A stretch of DNA of 37,307 bases from Desulfobulbaceae bacterium (GTDB taxonomy: Bacteria > Desulfobacterota > Desulfobulbia > Desulfobulbales > VMSU01), in NCBI GenBank assembly GCA_013792005.1, contig VMSU01000140.1, positions 1 through 37,307 of the forward strand. Reading direction: 5' to 3'. The notes beneath the pieces are model-generated. The model was not told where the DNA came from, searched no databases, and worked only from the letters and a program-made list of their open reading frames with translations. A program made the position numbers and the translations under genes. Positions 26,624 to 36,020 of this stretch are shown piece after piece. The stretch's first letter is position 1. Each line of letters starts with the position of its first letter.

Positions 26624-27373
26624 TCACATATACATCCCACCATTGACATGAATCGTCTGGCCGGTTACGTACGAAGCATCATCACTGGCAAGATAGGCAA
26701 CCGCAGCAGCGACATCAGCAGGATTACCCAAACGAGCCAAGGGAATCTCGGACATCAACCTGGCGGTCACTTCTTCCGACAGACCACTGGTCATTTCGGT
26801 TTCAATATAGCCCGGAGCTACAGCATTAACAGTAATTGCCCGAGATGCCAACTCTCTAGCCACAGACTTGGTCAAACCGATAAGCCCGGCCTTGGCCGAG
26901 GCATAATTGACCTGTCCTGGGTTCCCGGCAAAACCGATCACCGAGGAGATGTTAATAATCCGCCCCCCCCGCTGCTTCATCATCACTCTGGACACTGCGC
27001 GGATGCAGTTAAATGCACCTTTGAGGTTGGTATCCAGCACAGCATCCCAGGCCTCGTCTTTCATTTTGACCAACAAGCCATCCCGTGTGATCCCGGCATT
27101 ATTAACCAAAATATCAAGCCGTCCTTCGTCTGCGACTACAGACTGAAGGGCTTCTTGGGTTGCAATGCCGTCTGCGACGTCGAATTTGAGCGCCTTGGCG
27201 TCACCCCCCGTAGCCTTGATCATGGCTACGGTTTCCAAGGCAGGCTCAGCACGATTCACGTAATTAACAATTACCTTGGCTCCAAGGGCTCCCAACCGTA
27301 GACTTACGGCCTGACCGATACCTCGGCCTCCGCCAGTTACTACGGCCACTCTTCCACTTAGTTCCATACTCAT
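26624..27373 (-). CDS. fabG: 3-oxoacyl-ACP reductase
   Basis: This 249-residue short-chain dehydrogenase has the NADPH-binding TGGGRGIGQAV (about 14-24) and NNAGIT. The catalytic triad is Ser (NISSVIG), Tyr and Lys (YASAKAGLIGLTKS), and the C-terminus GQTIHVNGGMYM is typical of FabG. It reduces beta-ketoacyl-ACP to beta-hydroxyacyl-ACP. Two close ATGs (27373 and 27367) are both served by AAGGA/GAGGA sequences. The gene precedes acpP by 90 nt. Confidence 0.96.
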   Translation of the reverse strand: MSMELSGRVAVVTGGGRGIGQAVSLRLGALGAKVIVNYVNRAEPALETVAMIKATGGDAKALKFDVADGIATQEALQSVVADEGRLDILVNNAGITRDGLLVKMKDEAWDAVLDTNLKGAFNCIRAVSRVMMKQRGGRIINISSVIGFAGNPGQVNYASAKAGLIGLTKSVARELASRAITVNAVAPGYIETEMTSGLSEEVTARLMSEIPLARLGNPADVAAAVAYLASDDASYVTGQTIHVNGGMYM

Positions 27374-27496
27374 CCTTCATCCTCTCGGTTTCAATCTTGG
27401 TTCCGTTACCTTGGGCAATCTATAATAATCAAAAGAACTGAGCAATTCAATCCTGACAATGAATCCGGCCACCAGGACAACCCCAACTCACCATGA

Positions 27497-28684
27497 TTAC
27501 AACTTCTTCGACCGCAAATTATCAATCAATTTAGGGAGCACCTCAAACAAATCACCAACAATGCCATACGTTGCAATGTCAAAGATCGGTGCATTCGGAT
27601 CCTTATTAATAGCGATGATAGTATCCGATGAACTCATCCCCACCAGATGCTGAATCGCCCCTGAAATTCCGCAGCAAATATAAACCTTAGGTGCAACGGT
27701 CTTGCCGGTCTGTCCGACCTGATGGGGATAGTTGATCCATCCGGCATCAACAGCAGCCCTTGATGCCGCCACAGCGCCGCCCAGAATATCAGCAAGCTCC
27801 TGGATCAAGGCAAAACCCTTGGCATCACCAACACCTCGACCACCAGCAACAACGATATTGGCTTCGCTCAGATTAATCTTGTCCTCATCTTCCAGGATCG
27901 AGCTGAGAACCTCAACCCGCGAATGGAGCCGCAAATCTTTGGGATCAAGGACAACGATCTGACCAATCCGAGTGGTGACTTTCGGCAGCGCCTTCATTAC
28001 CAAAGGCCGAACAGTAGCCATTTGAGGACGGGTATCAGGACAGACGATTGTCGCCATAATATTACCGCCAAAGGCTGGTCTGGTCTGAAGGAGATGTCCT
28101 TCTTCATCAACAGCAAGATCGGTACAGTCCGCGGTAAGGCCTGCGCCCAGGGCAGTCGCCACCTTAGGGATAAAAGAACGGCCAATGGCAGTTGCCCCCG
28201 CCAGAACGATCTCAGGCTTATGCTGAGCAATCAGATCTTCCAGAACATTGGCGTAGGCATCATCGGTAAAAGGGGCGAGTTCCGGGGCGTCGGCCACATA
28301 CACGGTGTCAGCGCCGTGAGCGATCAAGGTCTCAGCCTGGCCGGCCAAGCCTTCCCCAAGCAACACCGCAGATAAGGTGACCCCCTTCTGGTCGGCTATC
28401 TGCCGGCCAATGCCAAGGAGTTCCAATGCCACAGGGGCGAGAGCGCCATGACGATATTCGGCATATACCCAGACTCCGGAATAGGCTGTCAGATCAACTC
28501 CGGATGCCTGATCTGCCTTCTCGATAAAAAGGGCGCCAGGCTCGCAGTTGTCCACGCAATTTCCGCACAAAGTACACTTATCATTCACTTCAGCGATCCC
28601 AGCAACCACAACAATCGCACCGAAGGAACACTGATCCTCACATACCCCGCAGCCTATACATTTTTCCGTATCAATCGTAAGCAT
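27497..28684 (-). CDS. etfA: Electron transfer flavoprotein alpha subunit with N-terminal 2[4Fe-4S] ferredoxin domain
   Basis: The protein has about 395 residues. From ATG 28684 the first 50 residues form a bacterial-type ferredoxin with eight cysteines (C9, C12, C15, C19 and C37, C40, C43, C47; CIGCGVCEDQC and CTLCGNCVDNC). The ETF alpha N-terminal domain follows (about 66-250). The FAD-binding C-terminal domain (about 270-395) has GGRGVGDAKGFALIQELA, DAGWINYPHQVGQTGKTVAP and VYICCGISGAIQHLVGM. ETF shuttles electrons between acyl-CoA dehydrogenase and other carriers. The fused ferredoxin suggests exchange with low-potential iron-sulfur partners, seen in some anaerobes. GTG at 28690 is also in frame. 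It lies 125 nt after etfB in an acd-etfB-etfA cassette. Confidence 0.93.
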   Translation of the reverse strand: MLTIDTEKCIGCGVCEDQCSFGAIVVVAGIAEVNDKCTLCGNCVDNCEPGALFIEKADQASGVDLTAYSGVWVYAEYRHGALAPVALELLGIGRQIADQKGVTLSAVLLGEGLAGQAETLIAHGADTVYVADAPELAPFTDDAYANVLEDLIAQHKPEIVLAGATAIGRSFIPKVATALGAGLTADCTDLAVDEEGHLLQTRPAFGGNIMATIVCPDTRPQMATVRPLVMKALPKVTTRIGQIVVLDPKDLRLHSRVEVLSSILEDEDKINLSEANIVVAGGRGVGDAKGFALIQELADILGGAVAASRAAVDAGWINYPHQVGQTGKTVAPKVYICCGISGAIQHLVGMSSSDTIIAINKDPNAPIFDIATYGIVGDLFEVLPKLIDNLRSKKL

Positions 28685-28809
28685 GATCACACTAAGCTGT
28701 TATAAATAATTGTAGCATCACAATACTGGAAACGGCACAAGGGGCCGCACAAGAAATAGTTAGAGATGTATAACCGCCCAACTGCATCAGACCATAAGAG
28801 AACTGATAG

Positions 28810-29601
28810 TTATTTGGTAACGGACCCTAACGACTGAAGGATGGTAGCCAACTGGCTCACCTGTTCATGAATCGGCCCCTCCAGCATAGTCCGATCTCCA
28901 CGTAACTCAGGAGCAAAGACCTTGAATACCTTGGTCGGCGATCCCGCCAAGCCTAAACAGGCCGGATCAGCTTGAATTCCCGCAGCATCGAGACGAAGGA
29001 TTTCTACCTTCTTGGCCCGCATTTTCCCTTTAAGAGATGGAATTCGGGGCTCGTTAATCTCCTTAACGACGGTCAACAGGGCTGGCAGGGTGATTTTCAA
29101 CTCATCATAACCGTCATCCATCATCCGCTGCAAAAGCAAGACACCATCTTTCACACCATGAACCTTGCGAGCATAAGACGCATAGGGCCATCCGAGTCGA
29201 TGGGCCAAACCAGGGCCAACCTGAGCGGTATCGCCATCAATGGCTTGCTTGCCACACAATACCAGATCACAGCCGCCTATGGTCTTAATGGCTTGGGCCA
29301 AGGTATACGTAGTTGCCCAGGTGTCAGAACCGGCAAAGGCTCGATCAGAAACCAATACAGCCTCATCCGCGCCGCACGCCACAGCTTCACGCAACATCTC
29401 TTCGGCCTGAGGGGGACCCATGGAGAGAGCCACTACGGTACCGCCGTACTGTTCCTTTAACCGCACCCCTTCTTCCAAGGCGTGACGGTCATAGGGATTC
29501 ATGATACTCTGCACCCCTTCCCGACTCAAGGTATTGGTTTTGGGATCAAGTCGGACATTCTTGGCGTCCGGGACTTGCTTCAGGCAACAAACAATCTTCA
29601 T
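28810..29601 (-). CDS. etfB: Electron transfer flavoprotein beta subunit
   Basis: This 263-residue ETF beta begins MKIVCCLKQVPDAKNVRLDP and has the family features MNPYDRHALEEGVRLKE, GKQAIDGDTAQVGPGLAHRL and LPALLTVVKEINEPRIPSLK followed by GKMRAKK. It binds AMP, or a second FAD in bifurcating ETFs; which one cannot be told by eye. The start overlaps the acyl-CoA dehydrogenase stop by 4 nt (ATGA), pointing to a coupled complex. Confidence 0.94.
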   Translation of the reverse strand: MKIVCCLKQVPDAKNVRLDPKTNTLSREGVQSIMNPYDRHALEEGVRLKEQYGGTVVALSMGPPQAEEMLREAVACGADEAVLVSDRAFAGSDTWATTYTLAQAIKTIGGCDLVLCGKQAIDGDTAQVGPGLAHRLGWPYASYARKVHGVKDGVLLLQRMMDDGYDELKITLPALLTVVKEINEPRIPSLKGKMRAKKVEILRLDAAGIQADPACLGLAGSPTKVFKVFAPELRGDRTMLEGPIHEQVSQLATILQSLGSVTK

Positions 29602-30749
29602 GAAGTATATTCCTTATTCAGGGCCTGACCAACGACATTGCGCTGGATTTGATTAGTCCCCTCATAAATTTGCAGAATCTTGGCATCACGCATCATTTTC
29701 TCAACCGGATATTCTCTCATATACCCATAACCAGCGAGGACCTGGACCGCATCAACGGTAACCTTCATGGCTACGTCGGTGGCAAAAACCTTGCACATCG
29801 ATGATGCCTTGGACATATCTCCTGGGTGAGCGTCGATATGCTTGGCTGCCTGATAGACCAAAGCCCGGGCAGCCTCGGTCTGGATCGCCATATCAGCGAG
29901 CAGATGCTGCACTGCTTGAAATGCGATGATCGGCTTACCGAACTGAACGCGCTGCTTGGCGTAAGTGACAGCCTCATCCAAGGCTGCCTGAGCCAGGCCA
30001 ACTCCTAAGATGGCGATGCCAGGACGGGACTTATCCAAGGTCTTCATGACTGTAATAAAACCGGAGCCAGGCCTGCCAATCATTCGATCTATAGGAATGC
30101 GGCAATCCTTAAAGATCAATTCACGGGTCGACGAAGCGCGGATACCAAGTTTCTTCTCCTTCTGGCCGTATGAAAAACCGGGGTCAGTATCCTCCACGAC
30201 AAACATGGATGCCCCTCTCGGACCTTTGCTCCGATCCGTGATCGCGATCACAGAATAAATATTTGCTTCACCGGCATTGGTAATCCATTGCTTGGTGCCA
30301 TTCAACACCCAATGATCACCATCAAGAACAGCGGTGGTCTGGATCCCGGAAGCGTCACTTCCGGCATTAGGCTCGGTCAAGGCAAAAGCCGCCATCTTCT
30401 CACCGCTGGCAAGTGACGGCAGATACTTGCTTTTAAGCTCAGCAGAGCCTGAAAGAATAATGGGATACGCGCCCAGGGCATTAGCAGCAAAACTGGTGGC
30501 AATACCAACACACCCACGGGCAAACTGTTCAAGTGCCAGCACGATATCATAACTGCCGCCACCATAGCCGCCATACTCCTCTTCTATATAAAGGCCCGCG
30601 AGATCAGCCTGGGCAATCGCCTGAATAATCTCTGTTGGAAATTCCTCTTTTTCATCCAATTCAGCCCTGATGGGGATGATTTTCTCATCCGTGATCTGCC
30701 GTGCCACATCAACGATCAACTGCTGTTCTTCAGTTAAAAAATAATCCAT
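29598..30749 (-). CDS. Acyl-CoA dehydrogenase (short-chain/butyryl type)
   Basis: This 383-residue flavoenzyme has the standard fold: helical N-domain, FAD/substrate strand FALTEPNAGSDASGIQTTA and WITNAGEA. The C-terminal helices have RVQFGKPIIAFQAVQHLLAD and MREYPVEKMMRDAKILQIYE. The catalytic base is Glu363 in YEGTNQIQR. It interconverts acyl-CoA and trans-2-enoyl-CoA with ETF as electron partner. GGGGAG lies 5 nt before the ATG. It is coupled to etfB by a 4-nt overlap. Its place between fabH and fabG, where fabD usually lies, is unusual. Whether it works in oxidation or in enoyl reduction is unknown. Confidence 0.94.
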   Translation of the reverse strand: MDYFLTEEQQLIVDVARQITDEKIIPIRAELDEKEEFPTEIIQAIAQADLAGLYIEEEYGGYGGGSYDIVLALEQFARGCVGIATSFAANALGAYPIILSGSAELKSKYLPSLASGEKMAAFALTEPNAGSDASGIQTTAVLDGDHWVLNGTKQWITNAGEANIYSVIAITDRSKGPRGASMFVVEDTDPGFSYGQKEKKLGIRASSTRELIFKDCRIPIDRMIGRPGSGFITVMKTLDKSRPGIAILGVGLAQAALDEAVTYAKQRVQFGKPIIAFQAVQHLLADMAIQTEAARALVYQAAKHIDAHPGDMSKASSMCKVFATDVAMKVTVDAVQVLAGYGYMREYPVEKMMRDAKILQIYEGTNQIQRNVVGQALNKEYTS

Positions 30750-30883
30750 TTTACTCCCCTGATCAAAAACTTACATTTTCGTTATCATCTACTTCCATAT
30801 ATAATGAGCTAGCCTCGCGGGATATTCTGACTACGGCCTATCTCTCTTTTGTTAGTTTCATAATGCCATGTATTGGCACGCCC

Positions 30884-31855
30884 CTACCACCGAATGATAG
30901 AAGCGCCCCAAGTAAATCCGCCACCAAAAGCACAAAACAGCAGGAGATCGCCCTGACCAAACCTGCCCTCCCGATTGGCTTCATCCAAGGCAATAGGGAT
31001 ACTGGCTGCCGATGTATTACCATATTTGTCTATATTAACATAGATTTTTTCTGGCGCGACTCCAAGCCGTTCAATCAGGCTATTAACGATACGAATATTG
31101 GCCTGATGGGGGATGATCAGGGTAATATCATCGGCAGTCAAACCCGCCATAGTAAGAACATGATCAACGGCCCCGGCCATGGCCCTGACCGCATAACGGA
31201 AGACATCACGCCCGGTCATCGTAATAAACGATTCCTGATTGTGAAAATTACCGAGATCTGGATTCATGCCCTTGGCTGAGTCCATACTCAACAGATCATA
31301 CAGTCGGCCATCCGAAAACATCTTACTAGCCAGCACTCCTCCAGGGCTGCCCCCGGTCACCAGACAGGCTCCGGCGCCATCACCAAACAAGACACAGGTA
31401 TTGCGATCCTGCCAATTGACACGAGTAGACAGAGTTTCTGCGCCAATCACCATTATCTTCAAAGAAGGATCACGCGTCAGATAGGCATCTGCCATGTCAA
31501 GCGCATAGAGAAAGCCGGAACAGGCGGCATTAAGATCATAGGCAAAGGCATTGACGGCACCCAATTCTTTTTGTACCAGACAGGCACACGACGGCATGCT
31601 CATGTCACTGGTGATGGTGCCGAGCAAGATAATATCGATATCAGCCGGGGTCAGTCCCGCCATGGACAGGGCTTGGCGGGCCGCTCCTGCAGCAAGCTTT
31701 GATGTCTCCTCCCCCGGTCCCGCGATCCTCCGGGTTTTAATGCCGGTACGTGATGAGATCCACTCGTCCGAGGTATCGACCATGCTCTCTAACTCGGCAT
31801 TGGCCAAAACCCTCTTCGGCAAGCAGGAGCCAGTTCCAAGGACAAAAGAATTCAT
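30884..31855 (-). CDS. fabH: Beta-ketoacyl-ACP synthase III
   Basis: The 323-residue enzyme starts fatty acid synthesis by condensing acetyl-CoA with malonyl-ACP. Counting from ATG 31855, Cys112 (NAACSGFLYALD) sits at the canonical position, followed by the His of IPHQANIRIV and the Asn of YGNTSAASIP. In-frame GTGs exist upstream at 31867 and 31876 (the latter overlapping the plsX stop). ATG 31855 fits family length best, although a GGGGAG 8 nt before 31867 argues for that codon. A 134-nt gap separates it from the acyl-CoA dehydrogenase. Confidence 0.95.
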   Translation of the reverse strand: MNSFVLGTGSCLPKRVLANAELESMVDTSDEWISSRTGIKTRRIAGPGEETSKLAAGAARQALSMAGLTPADIDIILLGTITSDMSMPSCACLVQKELGAVNAFAYDLNAACSGFLYALDMADAYLTRDPSLKIMVIGAETLSTRVNWQDRNTCVLFGDGAGACLVTGGSPGGVLASKMFSDGRLYDLLSMDSAKGMNPDLGNFHNQESFITMTGRDVFRYAVRAMAGAVDHVLTMAGLTADDITLIIPHQANIRIVNSLIERLGVAPEKIYVNIDKYGNTSAASIPIALDEANREGRFGQGDLLLFCAFGGGFTWGASIIRW

Positions 31856-31872
31856 GGTCTGCGGCACAGCGC

Positions 31873-32946
31873 TCACTCCCCTTCCTGATCAACAACAAGG
31901 GCCTCTGAGGCTCCAAGCATCTCTATAATCCGCTCGTTCATCTTATTGTTGACTAATTCTCCAGCCACCCTGATGGCATTTTTTATCGCCATCGCGTTAG
32001 ACCGCCCATGACAGATGATCCCGGTGCCGTTAAAACCGAGCAGTGGACCGCCGCCGTATTCGGCGTAGTCAGTTCGCTTTTTGATATTGGCGTATGCTTT
32101 TCTGGTCAACAGGTAACCGACTTTGGATTTCAGACTCCTCTTCAGCTCTTCTCTGAGCATGGAGACCAAGGCCTCTGCCAGCCCTTCACTCAACTTCAGA
32201 CAAATATTACCGACAAAGCCATCGCAAACCATCACATCAACATCGCCGCGAAAGACATCGCGCCCTTCGACGTTGCCGATATAATTCAGCGTACTCTGCC
32301 GTAAGATTTCATGAGTGCTTTTAACCAAGGCATTGCCTTTGCCCCCCTCTTCGCCGATGCTAAGCAAAGCTACCTTAGGGTGCTCAATGCCAAACAGTGC
32401 TTTGGAGAAGGCGGTGGCCATAATCGCAAATTGAAAAAGATGCTGGGGGCGACAATCGACATTGGCGCCAACATCCATCATGACCAACGGTTGCTTTAAA
32501 GTCGGGAAAATACCGGCGATACCGGGACGGGAGATGCCGGGCAAACGGCCAACTTCTTTAACTGCCGCAGCCAAGGTGGCGCCGGAATTTCCGGCGCTGA
32601 CCACAGCTTCAACCTGATGCTGACGAAGAAGTTGAAAAGCGACCCGGATTGAAGAATCTTTTTTCTTGCGGATACCATCCATAGGCGACTCTTCCATGCC
32701 CACAACCTGAGTGGTGTGAACGATGGAAATTTTCGCCAGATGTTCGTTTCTGTCACGAGCGCACGCACCTTGACCGGAACATTGGATCAAATGCTGCTTG
32801 ATCTGCTGATCCAGCAACTGCTGCAACGTCTGCTGATCCCCGACCAGCACGACCTGATGACCATAAACGCAAACGGCCTCTAAAGCACCTGCAATCAGCT
32901 GATCAGAGCCATGATCACCACCCATGGCGTCTAAGGCTATACGCAC
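31873..32946 (-). CDS. plsX: Phosphate acyltransferase PlsX
   Basis: The 357-residue enzyme makes acyl-phosphate from acyl-ACP for phospholipid synthesis. GTG at 32946 with GGAGAG 5 nt upstream gives the family start MRIALDAMGGDHG; a TTG six codons earlier is in frame but unlikely. Other motifs are VVSAGNSGATLAAA, MMDVGANVDCRPQHL, VCDGFVGNICLKLSEG and GFNGTGIICHGRSNAMAIKN. It lies between rpmF and fabH in the classic lipid-initiation order, with its stop 18 nt before the preferred fabH start. Confidence 0.96.
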   Translation of the reverse strand: MRIALDAMGGDHGSDQLIAGALEAVCVYGHQVVLVGDQQTLQQLLDQQIKQHLIQCSGQGACARDRNEHLAKISIVHTTQVVGMEESPMDGIRKKKDSSIRVAFQLLRQHQVEAVVSAGNSGATLAAAVKEVGRLPGISRPGIAGIFPTLKQPLVMMDVGANVDCRPQHLFQFAIMATAFSKALFGIEHPKVALLSIGEEGGKGNALVKSTHEILRQSTLNYIGNVEGRDVFRGDVDVMVCDGFVGNICLKLSEGLAEALVSMLREELKRSLKSKVGYLLTRKAYANIKKRTDYAEYGGGPLLGFNGTGIICHGRSNAMAIKNAIRVAGELVNNKMNERIIEMLGASEALVVDQEGE

Positions 32947-33070
32947 AGAATCTCTCCGGCGCAAGAATCCCTGTTCATTGCCATTATCACTATCCAGGCA
33001 TGCATCACGGCAGCGCCCAGGGTATCAACCCGGTTTAGGGCCGCACGGTATCGCGTCATGATTGAACTAA

Positions 33071-33262
33071 TTACTCAGCAGTCACTTCCTCAAATTTCAC
33101 TACTGTCCGTCCGTGATAAACACCACATCCGCCACAGAGGCGATGGGGCTGCTTCGGTTCGTTACAGTTAGGACAGACAGATACATTGGGAGCGGTCAAA
33201 AAATCATGGGCGCGTCGTGTTCTGGTGCGACTATGGGAGTGTCTTCTTTTCGGTAATGCCAT
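33071..33262 (-). CDS. rpmF: 50S ribosomal protein L32
   Basis: This 63-residue bL32 has the basic N-terminus MALPKRRHSHSRTRTRRAH. Its zinc-ribbon cysteines are CPNC and CGGC (CPNCNEPKQPHRLCGGCGVY), so it is the zinc-binding (C+) form. GAGGT precedes the ATG. The yceD-rpmF-plsX order is conserved across bacteria and links ribosome assembly to lipid synthesis. Confidence 0.97.
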   Translation of the reverse strand: MALPKRRHSHSRTRTRRAHDFLTAPNVSVCPNCNEPKQPHRLCGGCGVYHGRTVVKFEEVTAE

Positions 33263-33368
33263 GGTGATACCTCGTTATGTTAAAGTCCCGTATCGGGGTG
33301 AGAGTTAATATGTTCTAATGAAAAAGTATAACTATTAAGGTCAATTGCCAGAAAGGAGAGAGGCAACA

Positions 33369-33893
33369 TTATTTACCTTTTATTTGGGCCAGGGCCTTAA
33401 ATGGCGAATTAGACTCATTTTCCCGACAGGTACATGGGGCCTTATTCAAATTCTTACCGCAATGGGAGCAAAGCCCACGACAGTTGTCTGAGCAGACACG
33501 CTTGACGGGAAGCATCAATAGCACCTGCTGCTCCAGTATGTTTTCAACATTAAGAGCTGGTTCCCGTATAAATACGACATCCATCTCTTCTTCTGGACAT
33601 TCATGCTCTCCAGCATCCACTGACCAATAAGGATCATCGGATGGAAGATATTCAAACTCAATTTGGAAACATTCGTCATACCTGTCTTCATAAGCCTCAA
33701 GACAGCAATCACACTCAACCCGGATAACAAATTGCAACCTACCATCCAAAACAACCTGTCGGTTTCGACGGGTCATCAACAGATCAGCCTGAACCGGACC
33801 AACGCTTGACCAATCACCCTCTGGAAACCATGAAGCGTCGTGGATCCCCAAAGTCAGTCCCGTCTCAGGGATTTCATCAAAAAGTATTTTCAT
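33369..33893 (-). CDS. yceD: DUF177 / YceD family protein
   Basis: The 174-residue protein is of the DUF177 family. It has the CDCCLEAYED segment (about 60-69) and a C-terminal cysteine cluster, CSDNCRGLCSHCGKNLNKAP followed by CTC, which looks zinc-binding. It is found upstream of rpmF in most bacteria and is implicated in 23S rRNA/ribosome accumulation; the molecular role is not settled. The ATG at 33893 lacks a strong ribosome-binding site. It is the first gene of the long minus-strand block. Confidence 0.92.
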   Translation of the reverse strand: MKILFDEIPETGLTLGIHDASWFPEGDWSSVGPVQADLLMTRRNRQVVLDGRLQFVIRVECDCCLEAYEDRYDECFQIEFEYLPSDDPYWSVDAGEHECPEEEMDVVFIREPALNVENILEQQVLLMLPVKRVCSDNCRGLCSHCGKNLNKAPCTCRENESNSPFKALAQIKGK

Positions 33894-34178
33894 GGCCAGA
33901 CACTAGGGGCAGATACCGCTCATCAAAGGCCAACCAGGCGGCTGACAACTCACCCTCTCCATGGCTGAGGCAATAATTCGATTCGAAAGAACAGAGGAAT
34001 ATAAGAAATTACGTCCCGATGTCAAGCATTTTAAGCAGAGGAGGCATTTTCATGTAAGGTCTACTCAGATCTGGCCTTCTACAGGCTCAGGCCGAACTGG
34101 AAAATATAACTATATTTGTGAAACGATTTACTGATAGAAACAATTATAGAATGAGCTTGAATTTAAGTGGTTAAGTTC
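33894..34178. other. Intergenic region upstream of yceD
   Basis: These 285 bp of AT-rich sequence must contain the promoter of the yceD-rpmF-plsX block (minus strand). I see no clear promoter, tRNA or open frame with recognisable content. Confidence 0.4.
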
Positions 34179-34224
34179 ATTAAGCGAAGGAAGTGGCCTC
34201 TTGTGGCCACTTCCTTCGCTTAAT
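34179..34224. terminator. Perfect 20-bp hairpin downstream of mcp
   Basis: ATTAAGCGAAGGAAGTGGCC (34179-34198) and its exact complement (34205-34224) flank a 6-nt loop. It lies 26 nt after the mcp stop and also faces the yceD promoter region. No long T-tract follows, but the A/T-rich stem base supplies a short one on both strands, so a bidirectional terminator is likely. Confidence 0.65.
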
Positions 34225-34249
34225 AGACCAGTCTTGACAGTGGATTTGC

Positions 34250-35911
34250 TCAGAAGTCCTCGAAGGAATCTTCATTGTCCAGGGGGATGACGGATTTCGG
34301 ATTGATGGCCTTGGGCTTGACTGGCGGTTTTTGAGGAGAGCTTTTGGGTTGGGGGAGTACTGTCAGTGCCGGTCTTGCCGGTATTTTTTTGATCGAACTA
34401 GGGATGGTTGAAAGTCTTGTAGAGGGTAATTTTTGTGCCGCAGGCGATTGTTTTGCGGTGCTTGCTCCTTTACCATCGATCAAGGAACGTAGATCTATGA
34501 CGGTATCGATCATACTTGCTGCTTGACTGCTTAACTCTTCGGCCGCTGCCGCAGATTCTTCGGATGAGGCGGCGTTTTGCTGAGTGACCGAGTCCATCTG
34601 TGAGATAGCCAGATTGATCTGACTAAGTCCCTGGGATTGTTCCTTGGAAGCATCGCTGATTTCTGAGAGCAGACCTCCGACCTTGGTGCTGCTGATAGCG
34701 ACTTCTTTAAACGCCACCGTTACGGTGCCAACGATCTCTTTGCCAGCTGCTACTTTTTGAACTGTTTGTTCGATGAGTTGGGCGGTATTCTTCGCAGCAT
34801 CGGTAGCTCGCATGGCCAGGCTTCTGACTTCGTCGGCCACGACCGCGAATCCTGCCCCGGCCTCACCGGCACGAGCGGCTTCAACTGCAGCGTTTAAAGC
34901 CAGGAGGTTGGTTTGAAAAGCGATTTCGTCAATGGTTTTGATGATCTTGTAGGTCTGCTCACTTGCCGAGGAGATATCTGCCATTGAGCGGTCCATGGCA
35001 TCCATTGCCGTGTTGGTTTCTCCGATGGTAGACAGTGACTGCTTCATCATGATATCGGCTTGGGCCGCATTGTCCGCGTTTTGTTTGATCATGGAGTTCA
35101 GTTCTTCCATGGAAGCGGATGTTTCTTCGAGGGCTGAGGCCTGCTCGGAGGCGCCATCTGCCAAGTTCTGACTGGAGTCGGAGATCTGGTTTGCCGCTGC
35201 CGCGATCTGACCTGCGGCGCTGTCCAGTTTTTTGACGCTTTCATTGATAGGGTTGGTGATGTTGCGCGTCAGGAGATAGGCAATCAACATCGCGACTGCG
35301 GCTGAGAGGAAGGTAATAATGGTAGCCATGGTGATGTTTTTGGTCTTGACCGTGTCAAAGAGTGCGTCTGCTTCTTTGGCGTCGTTCTCCAGGGAGAGGA
35401 TGATCCTGGCAAGTGGGGCATCGGCATTGGAGCGTTTTTCGACGATTCGATCAGCCATGGCGCGAATAGAAATCCTGGTGGCCTCATCAAGAACAGCATC
35501 GTTTGCTTTGGCCTCCAGTGTCGGGAGTATTTCATCCCTGAATATGGCTATGTAGGCTTTGAAGTTGGTGATATACTCGTTAGCCCAGCCTTTTTCTTCA
35601 TCGGTGTCCACCAGGGAGAGGAGGGTCATTGCGTCAGTGGCTGCTTGGCGTTCCAATTCGGCTAATTCCTCTTTACTTGTATCAAGTTTCCGGTTGATGA
35701 TGGCATCGGCCACTGTGCCGTAGGACATGTCCAGGGTTTCCATGACATGACCAACTTCGAGGACATCGGTAGACTTTTGCATTCCTATGTCCTGGAGGCT
35801 CGCTAGTTCCTTCATCGCTTGAATTTGGGCGGCAACGGCCGCGCTCAGCATTAAGACCACGAACAGAAAACCGCAGATTATTTTTTGACTCATTCTCAGG
35901 CGTGAAAACAT
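34250..35911 (-). CDS. Methyl-accepting chemotaxis protein
   Basis: This is a 553-residue chemoreceptor. TM1 (about 9-29) is followed by a helical periplasmic four-helix-bundle-type sensor (about 30-195), TM2 (about 197-217), a HAMP-like stretch and a long coiled coil. The signalling tip is [20 protein letters not shown], followed by [20 protein letters not shown]. The last 60 residues are a Pro/Lys/Ser-rich flexible tail ending SFEDF, reminiscent of the xWExF pentapeptide that tethers CheR/CheB. It has its own promoter and a ribosome-binding site (AGGGAA 7 nt before ATG). Its receptor class differs from WspA, so it probably serves another array. The ligand is unknown. Confidence 0.95.
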   Translation of the reverse strand: MFSRLRMSQKIICGFLFVVLMLSAAVAAQIQAMKELASLQDIGMQKSTDVLEVGHVMETLDMSYGTVADAIINRKLDTSKEELAELERQAATDAMTLLSLVDTDEEKGWANEYITNFKAYIAIFRDEILPTLEAKANDAVLDEATRISIRAMADRIVEKRSNADAPLARIILSLENDAKEADALFDTVKTKNITMATIITFLSAAVAMLIAYLLTRNITNPINESVKKLDSAAGQIAAAANQISDSSQNLADGASEQASALEETSASMEELNSMIKQNADNAAQADIMMKQSLSTIGETNTAMDAMDRSMADISSASEQTYKIIKTIDEIAFQTNLLALNAAVEAARAGEAGAGFAVVADEVRSLAMRATDAAKNTAQLIEQTVQKVAAGKEIVGTVTVAFKEVAISSTKVGGLLSEISDASKEQSQGLSQINLAISQMDSVTQQNAASSEESAAAAEELSSQAASMIDTVIDLRSLIDGKGASTAKQSPAAQKLPSTRLSTIPSSIKKIPARPALTVLPQPKSSPQKPPVKPKAINPKSVIPLDNEDSFEDF

Positions 35912-35981
35912 ATAATTTTCCCTTTTTTGTTGTTAAGGCAAATGGAAAAAGTGAGCACTAGGAGCTATAAGGGTTGCTAGT

Positions 35982-36011
35982 ATTACATCACAGGCTTTAT
36001 CATTAAGTCAA
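35982..36011 (-). promoter_or_regulatory. Sigma70-type promoter of the mcp gene
   Basis: On the complement, TTGACT (36006-36011) and TGTAAT (35982-35987) are separated by 18 nt. Each matches the consensus at five of six positions. Transcription would start near 35975, giving a leader of about 64 nt before the mcp ATG at 35911. Confidence 0.55.
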
Positions 36012-36020
36012 TTATTTTCC

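Noticed and set aside
26321-27301. A 326-codon plus-strand open frame
   Set aside because: It lies opposite acpP and fabG, which have full-length unambiguous matches; its translation has no recognisable motif.
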